Shown: positions 54,116-63,805, counted from the stretch's first letter. The stretch is 64,000 nucleotides of DNA from Planctomycetota bacterium (GCA_016200265.1 JACQFE010000051.1:1-64000); one strand, 5' to 3'. Notes: generated by a model from the sequence alone, not told the origin. A program made the numbers and translations.

Positions 54116-55225
54116 CTAATTCTGCAGGCTCGAGTTGTCGTTCCCGCCACCGCTTTGCTGGCTAGTGCGGTTCATGTATTCCAGACCTGTCACACTATAA
54201 TTCACGCTCACGCCTGCACGCAGGAAGATGTTGCGGTTGACCCATTCCTGGACGCGAGTCTGCCATGTCTCCGGGACCCAGAGGATATCGCCCGGAGCCA
54301 GGTCAATATTGGGATCATCTCCGCGAGCAATCCGATTCAGATCGAGCTTCACATGCACATCGTTGCCGTCCGGCATGCGTCGAACGAGGGTGCCTTCCTT
54401 GGGAAATATGTCCGTCCGCAGACCGGAGGCAGCGGCGATGGCCTGAAGTATGCTCACGCGAGTGCCGGCGGGATAGTTCTGCGGAGATGGACGGTACACG
54501 AGACCGCCCACGAAAACTTCATTCGGTTGAGCGGCCTCGACGGTGATGATATCGCCGTTGTTGAGTGGAGCCACTGCAAGTGCCTCGCGAAGCTGAACGG
54601 GATCCGTCAAGTCAAACGTTGAAGGTACGTCGGGCTGACGAAGGCGGCGCAGTTGTGCTTTTCCCGAAGCGTTCACAGAAACACCGCCCGCACCGACGAT
54701 TGCAAAGAGCATGCTTCGCTCATTGTGGCGGAGTTTCACGAGCCCCGGGGTGGTCACGGCCCCAACCACGAGGACATTCGTCGGTTCCGGGGCGATGAGT
54801 TACGTATTGACTGTGACTTCACTGTACACGCGCGGAAGGTAGGCTTCGCGAATTGTCGTGTCGACATTCTCGAGCTCCTTGTCGAGCACGTTGACCGGTC
54901 CGACAACGGGTAACTCAATCACTCCATTTCGGTCGACGCGAACCTGGAATACGGGCGTCAAACCGACTTGTGGGCCGGCAAAGGCAATTCCAAGGGTATC
55001 ACCCGGACCCACACGGTATGGCCCCATTGCGTTCTCAGGCACTTCGATGCCAGCGGATGCGGCGGAACGCGCCTCCGGATCGGTCACGTGTTGGGGCGCG
55101 ATGGCCCGCTGTTGATCCATGAATTGTTGCAAGGAGATTCGGCGATCCGGAGCGCAACTAACGAGCGTGCCGAAGGACACGCTCATGAGCAACAACAGAC
55201 AATTGCGAAAGTGCCACCTTGGCAT
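54116..55225 (-). pseudogene. Polysaccharide export lipoprotein (Wza-like) with in-frame TAA
   Basis: The start at 55225 has AGGGATG and gives a lipoprotein signal ending LVSC. Then come the export domain (GPYRVGPGDTLGIAFAGPQV, VDRNGVIELPVVGPVNVLDK) and, in the same frame after TAA at 54800-54802, SLBB-like domains (VLVVGAVTTPGLVKLRHNER; EVFVGGLVYRPSPQNYPAGT). The frame ends at a TAG (54116), but the next codons (YDPFGFLNQNRILQDLNNRP) still look protein-like. No other capsule or exopolysaccharide gene is nearby. Either a pseudogene or a sequencing error at 54800. Confidence 0.75.
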
Positions 55226-55274
55226 GGCGAGTTCATCCCTGTGATTCATGGCATCCACATCCTCAATGTTCTTT

Positions 55275-55294
55275 GATTTCGCGGCACTCCGCGA
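55275..55294. repeat. Perfect palindrome TTTCGCGG-cact-CCGCGAAA
   Basis: An 8-base stem hairpin lies 50 bases upstream of the Wza-like start. It could be an operator or a leader hairpin. Confidence 0.35.
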
Positions 55295-55485
55295 AAGTGA
55301 CGTAACCTATGAATCGGACGCTTGCCATGGCGTGGGACAGTGAAATGCGAAATGGAGTGTCAAGCGATTGGCATCAAGCGGCGGGTAGCGGCAAATCATG
55401 CCGGTCGTCTTCGTGCCGCTGCGCACTCAAATCTCGAACTCATGCAATTCCCTGCATTGAAAACGCAATGTCCGCCAGTCGTTCC

Positions 55486-55812
55486 TTAGACTTGCAGATC
55501 AACATGGGGTCTACCGTCGGAGCCCTTAGTGACGACGTCGGAATCGTCGGACTGCTCGTTGCGCAAACTATTTTCTTTGTTTTCACTGTCAAGACTGCGA
55601 CCCTGGCTGCCTGCCCCTTCGGAATTAGTGAAAACAGCCACGTCGCTGTCGGTCGTTTCGACGGTCGTACCTTCTTCCGTGACTGTTTTCGCTTGCGATC
55701 TTGCCGCCTGAGCCTGGCCGGCACGACGAGCCTCGCGAACGTCGGTCGTGGTTTTGGCCTGAAAACTCGCCTGAGCGGCTGACGAGGCTACAGGAGACGG
55801 GGCGTCAGCCAT
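55486..55812 (-). CDS. Small hydrophilic protein downstream of fliA
   Basis: A 108-residue, highly charged Ala/Ser/Thr/Gln-rich protein begins MADAPSPVASSAAQASFQAK, then DVREARRAGQAQAARSQ and acidic DSENKENSLRNEQSDDSD. There is no membrane helix, no cysteine and no recognised domain. Composition suggests an intrinsically disordered protein, such as a flagellar chaperone or a gene-product remnant. It lies on the flagellar strand 193 bases after fliA. No clear ribosome site was found, so existence is only moderately supported. Confidence 0.45.
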   Translation of the reverse strand: MADAPSPVASSAAQASFQAKTTTDVREARRAGQAQAARSQAKTVTEEGTTVETTDSDVAVFTNSEGAGSQGRSLDSENKENSLRNEQSDDSDVVTKGSDGRPHVDLQV

Positions 55813-55964
55813 ATCAACGATCCACGATCACGGTTGCCAGCAAACAATCGAGCGCCGGCTGGAACCATGTCAATTGAACGAAATTGCCAAATTCCGATTT
55901 CCAAATCACCATTCAAGGAAATCAGACAACGACTTTGAAACAATCCGTACCGCCTTTGGTTCCT

Positions 55965-55982
55965 CGCGAACTGAAGTTCGCG
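55965..55982. repeat. Palindrome CGCGAAC-tgaa-GTTCGCG
   Basis: Its inverse complement is the palindrome at 9875-9892 in dnaX (CGCGAAC-ttca-GTTCGCG). Here it is intergenic, 23 bases past the fliA stop. Confidence 0.7.
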
Positions 55983-56004
55983 GCTTGCTTGGCCATCAAC
56001 CCGG

Positions 56005-56799
56005 CTAGCTTACAAATTCTTTTCGGCGCGTTTCCAATTGATCCTTGAGTCGGCGAAGGATGGACGAATGCATCTGAGAAACGCGGCTTTCAGAGAGATC
56101 TAGGGTTACGCCGATTTCCTTCATCGTCATTTCCTCATAGTAATAGAGAATAAGGATAAGGCGCTCGGCACGGGTCAGGCCGCGAGTCAGAATATCCTTA
56201 AGGTCCTTTTTGGTTAAATCGGCGATTGGGCTGGGACCGCGGCGATCCTGGATCACGTCGATTTCGCAAACTTCTTTGCTGGAATCGGTCTCGGCGTATT
56301 TTCGAGAAAGCGAAACTTGAGCGACGGCGTTGGCGTCACGAACAAGCTTTTCAAATTCCGGCTGGGGCAGATTGAGCCTGCGAGAGATTTCGCTTTCCGT
56401 CGGCGCGCGCCCCAAGGTGGCCTCAAGCTCGCGCGATACTCGTTCGAGTTCAGCAGATCGACGACGGACCAATCGCGGCACCCAGTCGAGACTGCGAAGC
56501 TCGTCGAGAATCGCGCCCCGTATGCGAGGAGCACAGAAAGTCTCAAATTTCACTCCGCGACCCGGGTCATACGATGCGATCGCATCCATCAGGCCGAAAA
56601 TGCCTGCAGAGACGAGGTCATCATTTTCCACTTCGTCGGGGAGCTTGGCACCGATGCGCTCGGCGTTGTATTTAACAATCGGCAAAAATCGCTCCATCAA
56701 GACATTTCGAAGAGACGTGCGCCGGGACGGGTCTCTTGTTTTCTTATAATCTTTCCAGACACCATCCATGCTTTTCAAGTTTTTGGCTTCAGTCCTCAT
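56005..56799 (-). CDS. fliA: Flagellar sigma factor sigma-28 (FliA)
   Basis: This 264-residue sigma-70 family factor starts at the ATG with AAGGAG five bases upstream (MRTEAKNLKSMDGVWKDYKK). Region 2 is DLVSAGIFGLMDAIASYDPG plus FETFCAPRIRGAILDELRSLDWVP, the hallmark of FliA/SigD. Region 3 is LERVSRELEATLGRAPTESE. Region 4 is LTRAERLILILYYYEEMTMK and VTLDLSESRVSQMHSSI. It directs late flagellar gene transcription. It is next to flhG and flhF, as in many flagellates. Confidence 0.96.
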   Translation of the reverse strand: MRTEAKNLKSMDGVWKDYKKTRDPSRRTSLRNVLMERFLPIVKYNAERIGAKLPDEVENDDLVSAGIFGLMDAIASYDPGRGVKFETFCAPRIRGAILDELRSLDWVPRLVRRRSAELERVSRELEATLGRAPTESEISRRLNLPQPEFEKLVRDANAVAQVSLSRKYAETDSSKEVCEIDVIQDRRGPSPIADLTKKDLKDILTRGLTRAERLILILYYYEEMTMKEIGVTLDLSESRVSQMHSSILRRLKDQLETRRKEFVS

Positions 56800-56835
56800 A
56801 GGCACTCCTTGGGCATCCTTTCCAAGTCGAAGGCA

Positions 56836-57213
56836 TCATTGCCTTTTCTGCGGAGGCGCGGCGCCATCCGCGGACGTTTCGGGTGACAATACTTGTCGGA
56901 ATCGGTTACGAATTTCAGCTTCTCGAGCTCGTTGGTGTTCCGAAATCACCAATTGAGCGGCACTGCCGAGCAGTAGCCCAATGAAACAGAATATGAAAAG
57001 CGCGAGAATGCCTCGTGAAAGCGTGGTGGTGACCGGGTTCTGGGTGAGCAGACCGGCGATGAGAACAACGGTAAAGGCGGCGAGACCCAAACTAGCAGCC
57101 GCGTATCGAGCAATCATCCTGTAGTGCAACATCCATGTCGCAGACCGTCCGTGATCCTCTGGGCGTTTGAATGATCGCGTGTGGATTGCGACGGATCCTC
57201 CCGCTGCAACCAT
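56836..57213 (-). CDS. Small two-helix membrane protein in flagellar operon
   Basis: A frame of up to 125 codons; the start may be 57213 or an internal ATG at 57132 (MLHYRMIARYAAASLG). Two membrane helices (SLGLAAFTVVLIAGLLT; GILALFIFCFIGLLLGSAAQLV) are followed by a helical, charged tail (EHQRAREAEIRNRFRQVLSP). No domain is known to me. The position between flhG (69-base gap) and fliA suggests a membrane adaptor of the flagellar placement or regulation proteins. Confidence 0.65.
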   Translation of the reverse strand: MVAAGGSVAIHTRSFKRPEDHGRSATWMLHYRMIARYAAASLGLAAFTVVLIAGLLTQNPVTTTLSRGILALFIFCFIGLLLGSAAQLVISEHQRAREAEIRNRFRQVLSPETSADGAAPPQKRQ

Positions 57214-57281
57214 TCCGCCCGCTTCGTCGCGATTCGACTTCCGTGCCGAATTTGCGCGAACTCAATTCGTTTGAAGTTGGT

Positions 57282-58154
57282 TCAAACGAAAAGCCCGGCA
57301 ACGCGACGCAACAGCCCGCCGCGTGATCGCTCCAGCTCGTACGATTGCACAAGCTCGCCAGCCATCACCGCGAGGCACAAGCTGGCATTCGAATTCGGAT
57401 GCGATAAAACAAATGGGCATCTCGCTCGAACGGCCAACTCGACGGTCCTATCTTGCAGCATGTAGCCGCCGTTGGCAATAGAATAATTCAAAAATTTTTG
57501 GGCCACCGAAGAGAGCCTCCGAAAGGTTGCCTCCGCTTCGGCACGATTCGCTGCCATGTTGACGAACAATCGCAGCTGTGAATTGGTGTTTTCGCGAGAC
57601 AGAACTTTGATGACCGCATAGGCATCGGTGACCGCCGTCGGTTCCGGAGTGGTGACGACGATCACCTGGTCGGCGGCGTCGGCAAAGGAAATCACATTTC
57701 GGCCTATGCCTGCTCCGCAATCCAATACTGTGATATCAGTACTGCGAGAGAGCTTTTGGATTTCGAAGAGCAAACTGCGGCGTTCAAATTCTGACATCGC
57801 GGCAAGGGAATGCACCCCCGACGCGCCGGGGACGAACCGCAAACCGCATGGTCCGCTGATGATAATTTCGTCCAGCGTGCGGAGACCTGCGAGCACGTGT
57901 GCCAGCGTGTTGGTGGGGGCCAAATTCAGGAGAACATCGGCGTTGGAAAGGCCCATGTCGAGGTCAACGAGTGTGACGCTAAGCCCTCGTGCTGCAAGAT
58001 AGATGGACAGGTTGACGGCGAGGTTTGACTTTCCGACGCCGCCTTTTCCGCTGAGGACTGTAATAATTTGGCTGGACCCGATTGATCCGCGCATGAGCCT
58101 TCTCAGGCTCGAAGCCTGATCGGACCGCGAGTGGGCTCTCTCAGCATGAGGCAT
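57282..58154 (-). CDS. flhG: FlhG/FleN MinD-like ATPase
   Basis: This 290-residue protein limits flagellar number with FlhF. The N-terminal SDQASSLRRLM (residues about 12-22) is the conserved DQAxxLR motif that in the family activates the FlhF GTPase, so the start must lie upstream of it (58154 preferred, 58181 possible). The ATPase core has the deviant Walker A LSGKGGVGKSNLAVNL, DLDMGLSNADVLLNL and VLDCGAGIGRN. The C-terminal helix contains hydrophobic/basic residues suited to membrane contact. A repeat-bearing gap of 64-91 bases separates it from flhF. Confidence 0.93.
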   Translation of the reverse strand: MPHAERAHSRSDQASSLRRLMRGSIGSSQIITVLSGKGGVGKSNLAVNLSIYLAARGLSVTLVDLDMGLSNADVLLNLAPTNTLAHVLAGLRTLDEIIISGPCGLRFVPGASGVHSLAAMSEFERRSLLFEIQKLSRSTDITVLDCGAGIGRNVISFADAADQVIVVTTPEPTAVTDAYAVIKVLSRENTNSQLRLFVNMAANRAEAEATFRRLSSVAQKFLNYSIANGGYMLQDRTVELAVRARCPFVLSHPNSNASLCLAVMAGELVQSYELERSRGGLLRRVAGLFV

Positions 58155-58210
58155 GGCAGAATATGAACATCCCAGGCGCATAATTCACGCCACAGTCAAA
58201 CACGTCCGCT

Positions 58211-58243
58211 TACCCCCTCAATCCCCCTTTACAAAGGGGGGAG
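58211..58243. repeat. Dispersed palindromic repeat, CCCCCTTTACAAAGGGGG type
   Basis: TACCCCCTCAAT followed by CCCCCTTTACAAAGGGGGGAG lies 3 bases after the flhF stop. It belongs to the same family as 9829-9863 and 30877-30910. Confidence 0.75.
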
Positions 58244-58245
58244 AC

Positions 58246-59454
58246 TCAAGCGGCTGCTGGGCCGGTGAAATTGTGGCTGCGTAAGCCTCGTGCATCGTCG
58301 AGAATCATTTGTGCGAGCGTCGATGCATCGGCCACAGCGATATCACTCGGCACATCCTGCCCGGTTGTCACATAAGACAACCCCGCATTGGCTCGTTTCA
58401 GGGCGCCTAAAATAATTCCCAGCCCGATGGCCTCGTCGAGCTTCGTAAACAAAACACGGTTCACGCCGACGGGCTTGAAACGGTCCACGACATCGGACAA
58501 CGTCTGCTCGCTGCATCCCGCAGATAGGACCATATGGATTTCATCCGGAGGTGCGGCCACAAAAAACCTGCGAAGATCCTCGATCCTCGCGGAATCGCGC
58601 TGTCCGCGACCTGCCGTGTCTACGAGCACAAGCTGGCAGTCCCCGAGTCGTGCCAGTGCATCCGGTAGTTCCTCCGGCGCGCATACGACTTCCAATGGTA
58701 TTTCCATGATCTGGGCGTACGTTCTCAGTTGATCGACAGCCCCGATCCGGTAAGTGTCGATCGTAATTAGCCCCACCGAAGTGCGGTCGCGAAGCATTGC
58801 ACCTGCGGCGAGCTTTGCGATTGTAGTGGTCTTGCCCGATCCGGTTGGGCCCACGAGTGCGACGACCGTGGGACGACCCTTGCGTCGAAGCTGGATCGGA
58901 CCGGATATGGGAAGCATGGGGGCGATCAGGCTCGCCAGCGTCCCTCGCACCTCCGTCGAATCGGACAAACTCGCATCACCCAGTGATTCATGCACTTTCT
59001 CGATCAACTGCAAGGCGAGGTCTTCCGCGAATGCCTTTTGGACCAGTTCGTGGTACGTGCCGTGCAGGTTGCTCGGGAGCTGAGTGGCCCGCGACGTGCG
59101 AGTCTGGGCCACGAGAGATTGGACGAGACCCTTCAATTCACCTACCTCAGAGAACAAGATATTGTCGACGCTTGATGACGATGGCGAACTAGAATGCACC
59201 GACTTTTGGGGTCGAATCGGTCGATTCTCTAAGCCGGTATGCCGCAAACCGACGGATGTGCCCTGGAGAGCCTTCGGCACGGCGGCCGTATCGGGTGCTG
59301 CGGTGATCTCCACGCATGGCTTGCCGCCAAGTCCCAACGCTCCACGCGTCGAGATGGTTCGCGTGCTGAGAATCACGGCGTCGCGACCGAATTCGCGTTT
59401 CACGCGTTGAAGCGCCTCGGCCATTGTGCTGCCTTGGAAAGTCTTAAGCTTCAT
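58246..59454 (-). CDS. flhF: Flagellar GTPase FlhF
   Basis: This 402-residue SRP-type GTPase determines where flagella are built. The N-terminal basic segment (KLKTFQGSTMAEALQRVKRE) and a variable linker precede the NG domain: G1 GPTGSGKTTTIAKLAAGAM near residue 208, ITIDTYRIGAVDQLRTYAQI, G3 LVDTAGRGQRD and G4 TKLDEAIGLG. It overlaps flhA by 11 bases and pairs functionally with flhG downstream. Confidence 0.95.
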   Translation of the reverse strand: MKLKTFQGSTMAEALQRVKREFGRDAVILSTRTISTRGALGLGGKPCVEITAAPDTAAVPKALQGTSVGLRHTGLENRPIRPQKSVHSSSPSSSSVDNILFSEVGELKGLVQSLVAQTRTSRATQLPSNLHGTYHELVQKAFAEDLALQLIEKVHESLGDASLSDSTEVRGTLASLIAPMLPISGPIQLRRKGRPTVVALVGPTGSGKTTTIAKLAAGAMLRDRTSVGLITIDTYRIGAVDQLRTYAQIMEIPLEVVCAPEELPDALARLGDCQLVLVDTAGRGQRDSARIEDLRRFFVAAPPDEIHMVLSAGCSEQTLSDVVDRFKPVGVNRVLFTKLDEAIGLGIILGALKRANAGLSYVTTGQDVPSDIAVADASTLAQMILDDARGLRSHNFTGPAAA

Positions 59455-61525
59455 CGTTCAGCACCACCATCCCATGGGACTCAACTTCAAATCCGCGAGC
59501 GATTTCGTTGTACGCCAGCACAGCCACATTCGGCGCCTGCACCTCGAGCATCTTCCTTATCCAGATTCGGACTTGCGGGGGTGTTAACATGACAGGGAGT
59601 TTTCCGCGGGTTTCCGTACTCGCCTTGGCCAACTGGGCGCGAATCGCCTCAACGATGCGGGATTGGAGGCTTGGAGCAAGCGTCAAAGTCGAGCCGCGGT
59701 CGGATCGCTCGATGTTTTTGGCCACTAGCTGCTCGATCCCGGGATCGAGCGTGATGCAATGGATGCGACCGTCGTCGGCCTTGTGGAGATTGCAGAGCGT
59801 TCGAGCCAACGCATTGCGGGCATATTCCGTGAGAATTTCGGTGTCTTTGGTACGTGGAGCGATATCGGCAATGGCTTCGAGAATCGATTCAAGGTCGCGG
59901 ATCGGGACTCGCTCTTTGAGCAAGCCCTGGAGGACGCGCTGGATTTCCCCCGGCTTCAACACGCTGGGCACGACTTCCTCGACGAGCTTGGCCGAGGTTT
60001 CTTTCAGATGATCGAGGAGCCGATTGACTTCCTGTCGGGTCAGGAGTTCGTCGGCGTGGCGGCGGATCAACTCCGCAAGATAGGTGCTGATGACGCTGGT
60101 CGGCTCGACGACGGTGTAATTTCGATGTTCCGCATCGTGTCGCTGGCCTGCGTCAATCCAGATTGCGGAGAGACCGAATGCAGGCTCCTTCGTCTCGACG
60201 CCGCGGACACGATCCGTCACCGTGCCGGAATCGATTGCCAAAAGCTGCCCCGGCAGCACGTCCGCCAAGCCTATCTTCAGTCCCTTGAGATTGACCTGAA
60301 ACTGGTTGGGTTCGAGTTGGATCTCATCGCGAATGCGGATCGGCGGAACGATGATTCCGATCTCCTGGGCAATCTGGCGGCGAAGATTGGTGATTCGGTC
60401 AAGGAGATCGCCGCCCTGTTTGCGATCCACCAAACGGATAAGCCCATATCCGACGTTCAATTCCATTGGATCAGGTGAAAGATGTTTTTCGACCTTTTCG
60501 GCAGGCGCTGCTTTTGTTTTGGCTGCAGCGGTCTGCGCAACAGCAATTTGGCTCTTCTGTCGCAAGAAATACGAAATCACGACTGATGATCCTGCTAACG
60601 AGAGCAGCGGGAGTTTCGGCAGTGGTGTCAATCCCAAAGTGAACAGGAATGCTCCAGTTAGGCCAAGTGCGACTGGCTGACTGACCAATTGACCGAGCAG
60701 TTCTTCCCCTAGGTTCTTCTTCTCAGCCGAGCGCGTCACGATCATTGCAGCAGCGACAGATACGATGAATGCGGGAATTTGGGAGACGAGACCGTCACCG
60801 ATGGTCAGAATGGTGAAGCGCCGTAACGTCTCGGAGATCGGAAGTCCCATCTGGACGAGTCCGACAAATATCCCGCCCAGGATATTGACAAGAATAATAA
60901 TGACGCCCGCAATCGCGTCGCCACGGACGAATTTGCTGGCACCGTCCATGGCTCCGTAGAAGTCGGCCTCGCGGGTGATTTCGGATCGTCTTCGACGGGC
61001 ATCTTCGTCGGTGATCGTCCCCGCATTGAGATCGGCGTCAACCGCCATCTGCTTTCCGGGCATGCCGTCCAATGTGAATCTTGCGGCCACTTCTGCAATT
61101 CGCGTTGCGCCTTTGGTGATGACGACAAATTGAATGATCACGATGATGGCAAAAATCACAACGCCAACCGCAAGTGATCCGCCCGCGACGAAGTTTCCGA
61201 AGGTCGCGACGACAGCGCCGGCATACCCCTGGGTCAAAACCAATCGAGTCGTGGCGACTGCGAGCACCAGTCGAAACAATGTCATACCCAAGAGCAGTGA
61301 CGGAAAGGATGAAAATGCCAGCGGCCCTTCGATGTACATCACGGTAAGCATCACAATCCCGGAAAGGGTGATGTTAATCAGCAAAAGGAAATCCATGACG
61401 GCCGTCGGCAGTGGGACGAGGATCACCAAAAAGAGACCCATGACCGCGATGGGCAGCAGCACACTGCGATGAGCATGTATGCTCAGCAATGGCCGCGACT
61501 TGAGGATGTCCGGTACCGTGGTCAT
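59444..61525 (-). CDS. flhA: Flagellar export gate protein FlhA
   Basis: This 693-residue protein has eight N-terminal membrane helices and a ~350-residue cytoplasmic domain. The FHIPEP-type signature is ITKGATRIAEVAARFTLDGM with PGKQMAVDADLNAG. The cytoplasmic domain includes VVEPTSVISTYLAELIRRHA and the C-terminal NVAVLAYNEIARGF. It forms the nonameric ring of the type III export gate. The length is typical. It lies 40 bases after flhB. Confidence 0.97.
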   Translation of the reverse strand: MTTVPDILKSRPLLSIHAHRSVLLPIAVMGLFLVILVPLPTAVMDFLLLINITLSGIVMLTVMYIEGPLAFSSFPSLLLGMTLFRLVLAVATTRLVLTQGYAGAVVATFGNFVAGGSLAVGVVIFAIIVIIQFVVITKGATRIAEVAARFTLDGMPGKQMAVDADLNAGTITDEDARRRRSEITREADFYGAMDGASKFVRGDAIAGVIIILVNILGGIFVGLVQMGLPISETLRRFTILTIGDGLVSQIPAFIVSVAAAMIVTRSAEKKNLGEELLGQLVSQPVALGLTGAFLFTLGLTPLPKLPLLSLAGSSVVISYFLRQKSQIAVAQTAAAKTKAAPAEKVEKHLSPDPMELNVGYGLIRLVDRKQGGDLLDRITNLRRQIAQEIGIIVPPIRIRDEIQLEPNQFQVNLKGLKIGLADVLPGQLLAIDSGTVTDRVRGVETKEPAFGLSAIWIDAGQRHDAEHRNYTVVEPTSVISTYLAELIRRHADELLTRQEVNRLLDHLKETSAKLVEEVVPSVLKPGEIQRVLQGLLKERVPIRDLESILEAIADIAPRTKDTEILTEYARNALARTLCNLHKADDGRIHCITLDPGIEQLVAKNIERSDRGSTLTLAPSLQSRIVEAIRAQLAKASTETRGKLPVMLTPPQVRIWIRKMLEVQAPNVAVLAYNEIARGFEVESHGMVVLNDEA

Positions 61526-61565
61526 ACTAGGTTAATTCGCTGTCAACGTGCACAATTGTCCTCTG

Positions 61566-62651
61566 TCATGCCGCGCTTGTCACCGGCCGCCCTACCGGCG
61601 ATTGACCCGTCAGCTCATAGACATACGCGAGAATTTCAGCAATTGCTCGATAGAATCGCTCTGGAATATATTGCCCCACTGCGACGGAGTCATAGAGCGC
61701 TCTTGCGAGCGGCTTGCGTTCGACGATGGGAATCCCAAACTCGCTCGCAATCTGCCGAATGCGGATGGCCGCATAATCGGCGCCCTTCGCGACGACCTTC
61801 GGCGCGGACATTGTGTCCGAATCATATTGTATTGCCACTGCCAGGTGCGTCGGATTGGTCACGATGACGTCCGCCTTGGGCACGTCCTTGCGCAATCGTC
61901 GCATCACCGATTGCAATTGCAGTTGACGTCGACGGCGCTTGATTTGCGGATCGCCTTCCATGCTCCGCAATTCGTCCTTCACTTCTTCCTTGGTCATGCG
62001 CAAGTCACGTTCACTTCGGTATCGTTGCCAGGCATAGTCTATAATGGCAAGAATCAGAATCGCCACACTTAGGCGAACACAAAGTTGAAAAATCAGCGAC
62101 GATGACGCCCGAACAAAATCTGTCAGGTCAAGAGCGGCAGTGCCCATGATCGCTCCAAACCAGGGATGAATCGTCAAATAGGCGACAAGGCCGATGGCGA
62201 TGACCTTAATCACATTGATCGCGGCGCTGCCGGCGGATCGAGCCGAGAACAGGCGGCCGAATCCGGAAATAGGGTTTAGCTTTGACAGAGAAGGAATCAG
62301 AGGCTCCCACGTAAACACAAAACCGATTTGACCTAAGAGAACCACCAATCCCACAGCAAACAGCAAGAGAAGAAATGGTCCGAGCACCCGCACCAGTTCC
62401 CACCCCGTCGCACGCATATACGTGGAGAGCCCTTGAATGGACGTGGAGTGCTCATCTTCCAAAACACCAACGATGACTTGCTGGAGGCAAATCCATAAGT
62501 TGGTTCCCCAAAGGCGCAGTCCGACAAAGGCGGCACAGAGGATTGCCGCCGCGGTCAAATCGTGACTTCTCGCAACCTGCCCTCGATTTCGCGCCTCCAT
62601 GCGGCGACGCGGGGTTGGGGCCTCGGTCCTTTCCTCGGATTCACCCGGCAT
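61566..62651 (-). CDS. flhB: Flagellar export switch protein FlhB
   Basis: This 361-residue protein, read from MPGESEERTEAPTPRRRMEA (GGGGGAG upstream), overlaps the fliR stop by 11 bases. Four membrane helices are followed by the cytoplasmic switch domain with the self-cleaving NPTH (IVTNPTHLAVAIQYD), which sets export specificity from rod/hook to filament substrates. It ends ILAYVYELTGQSPVG plus a short tail. Confidence 0.97.
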   Translation of the reverse strand: MPGESEERTEAPTPRRRMEARNRGQVARSHDLTAAAILCAAFVGLRLWGTNLWICLQQVIVGVLEDEHSTSIQGLSTYMRATGWELVRVLGPFLLLLFAVGLVVLLGQIGFVFTWEPLIPSLSKLNPISGFGRLFSARSAGSAAINVIKVIAIGLVAYLTIHPWFGAIMGTAALDLTDFVRASSSLIFQLCVRLSVAILILAIIDYAWQRYRSERDLRMTKEEVKDELRSMEGDPQIKRRRRQLQLQSVMRRLRKDVPKADVIVTNPTHLAVAIQYDSDTMSAPKVVAKGADYAAIRIRQIASEFGIPIVERKPLARALYDSVAVGQYIPERFYRAIAEILAYVYELTGQSPVGRPVTSAA

Positions 62652-63453
62652 TGGACAAGCTCCCCCACCGCGAATCGGGCAAATGCAACCCGGCGCGCAG
62701 CAATCCAATGCCCTCGTCGAATGCCTTCAACAACAGACCTTCGCTTGTGGTGACGCTGACCGCGATCACGCCAAGAGCGATGAGTCCACGAATGGCGAAT
62801 CCGACGGAGAGAATGTTCAGTTGCGGCACAGTGCGAGATACAAAACCCAACGCGGTCTCAGTCAGGAACAGTGCGACAAGGACCGGACCGGCGAGCCGAA
62901 TGCCAAAGTTGAACGCCCCCGTTACGGCATCGACAAGAAGCAAGAGGATTGAGTCATTGACCGCAAACGTGAGAACGGGAATCGCTCGGTAGCTGTCGAG
63001 AAGGGCCGCGATCATCGCTCGATGCCCCCCCACCGCAAGAAAACACAGCCCAAAGATCGTCATGTAACTTTGTCCAAGCACCGACGTCTGCGAATCTTGC
63101 AACGGATTGATCACTTCGCTCAGGGAAAGGCCCGCCTGTTGGGCGGCAAGAGCACCAGCGACTTCGGCACACATCAGAGTAATTCCAAATACCAACCCAA
63201 TCACCAAGCCGAGCAACGCTTCACACAGACCGCCGGATATCACCGAAGAAAAGTCCAGTGATTTCGATGTTTGTGCAATGACGAGCGGGGTCATGATGGC
63301 CGCAAGCAAGACGACCATTCCCCCTCGAATTCGCACAGGAATTCCACTTCCACCAAAAAACGGTGCGGCCAGGAACATGCCGCCAATTCGAAAGAGAGTC
63401 AGCGCAAATGCCGGCAGCGGCGCAAACAGCTGGATATACGGGGCCAGATTCAT
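62641..63453 (-). CDS. fliR: Flagellar export gate protein FliR
   Basis: This 270-residue membrane protein has the family pattern LFRIGGMFLAAPFFGGSGIP at its start, then VGLVFGITLMCAEVAGALAAQQAGLSLS (shown in the family as the plug/gate helices) and LFLTETALGFVSRTVPQLNI. Together with FliP and FliQ it forms the export channel. It lies 45 bases after fliQ and overlaps flhB. Confidence 0.96.
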   Translation of the reverse strand: MNLAPYIQLFAPLPAFALTLFRIGGMFLAAPFFGGSGIPVRIRGGMVVLLAAIMTPLVIAQTSKSLDFSSVISGGLCEALLGLVIGLVFGITLMCAEVAGALAAQQAGLSLSEVINPLQDSQTSVLGQSYMTIFGLCFLAVGGHRAMIAALLDSYRAIPVLTFAVNDSILLLLVDAVTGAFNFGIRLAGPVLVALFLTETALGFVSRTVPQLNILSVGFAIRGLIALGVIAVSVTTSEGLLLKAFDEGIGLLRAGLHLPDSRWGSLSNAG

Positions 63454-63498
63454 GGACCTACCCTATTCATGATCCGTATCGCACGTTCCTGGCGTTCC

Positions 63499-63759
63499 TT
63501 ACCATGCCGGCGGACCCAGCATTTGCTTTGTGTACTCGACCATTTGTCCGGCAATCCAGGGAATAAACAGCACTGCGGCGACAACCATCGCGGCGATCTT
63601 TGGCACAAACGTGAGCGACTGCTCTTGAAGCTGGGTCACGGCCTGAAATAGGGAAATACACAAGCCGACTAAGAGTCCAATGACCAAAATCGGCGCGGCC
63701 ACGATAAGCGTCATCCAAAATGCATGTCTTCCGATTTCAAGAGCGGTATTCAGATCCAT
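63499..63759 (-). CDS. fliQ: Flagellar export gate protein FliQ
   Basis: This 86-residue protein starts at the ATG with GAGG eight bases upstream (MDLNTALEIGRHAFWMTLIV). It has two membrane hairpin helices, and the conserved LFQAVTQLQEQSLTFVPKIA connects them. The length and pattern are exactly those of FliQ. Confidence 0.96.
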   Translation of the reverse strand: MDLNTALEIGRHAFWMTLIVAAPILVIGLLVGLCISLFQAVTQLQEQSLTFVPKIAAMVVAAVLFIPWIAGQMVEYTKQMLGPPAW

Positions 63760-63805
63760 GATTTTCCTCAACTCGCGCCGATATGGCGCTCCGGACGACA
63801 CTCAA

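Noticed and set aside
32367-54802. Stop-codon reassignment to explain in-frame TAG/TAA/TGA
   Set aside because: All three stops occur inside genes, and intact genes here also end with these codons (for example TAG in the MFS gene, TAA in flp), so no single codon is recoded.
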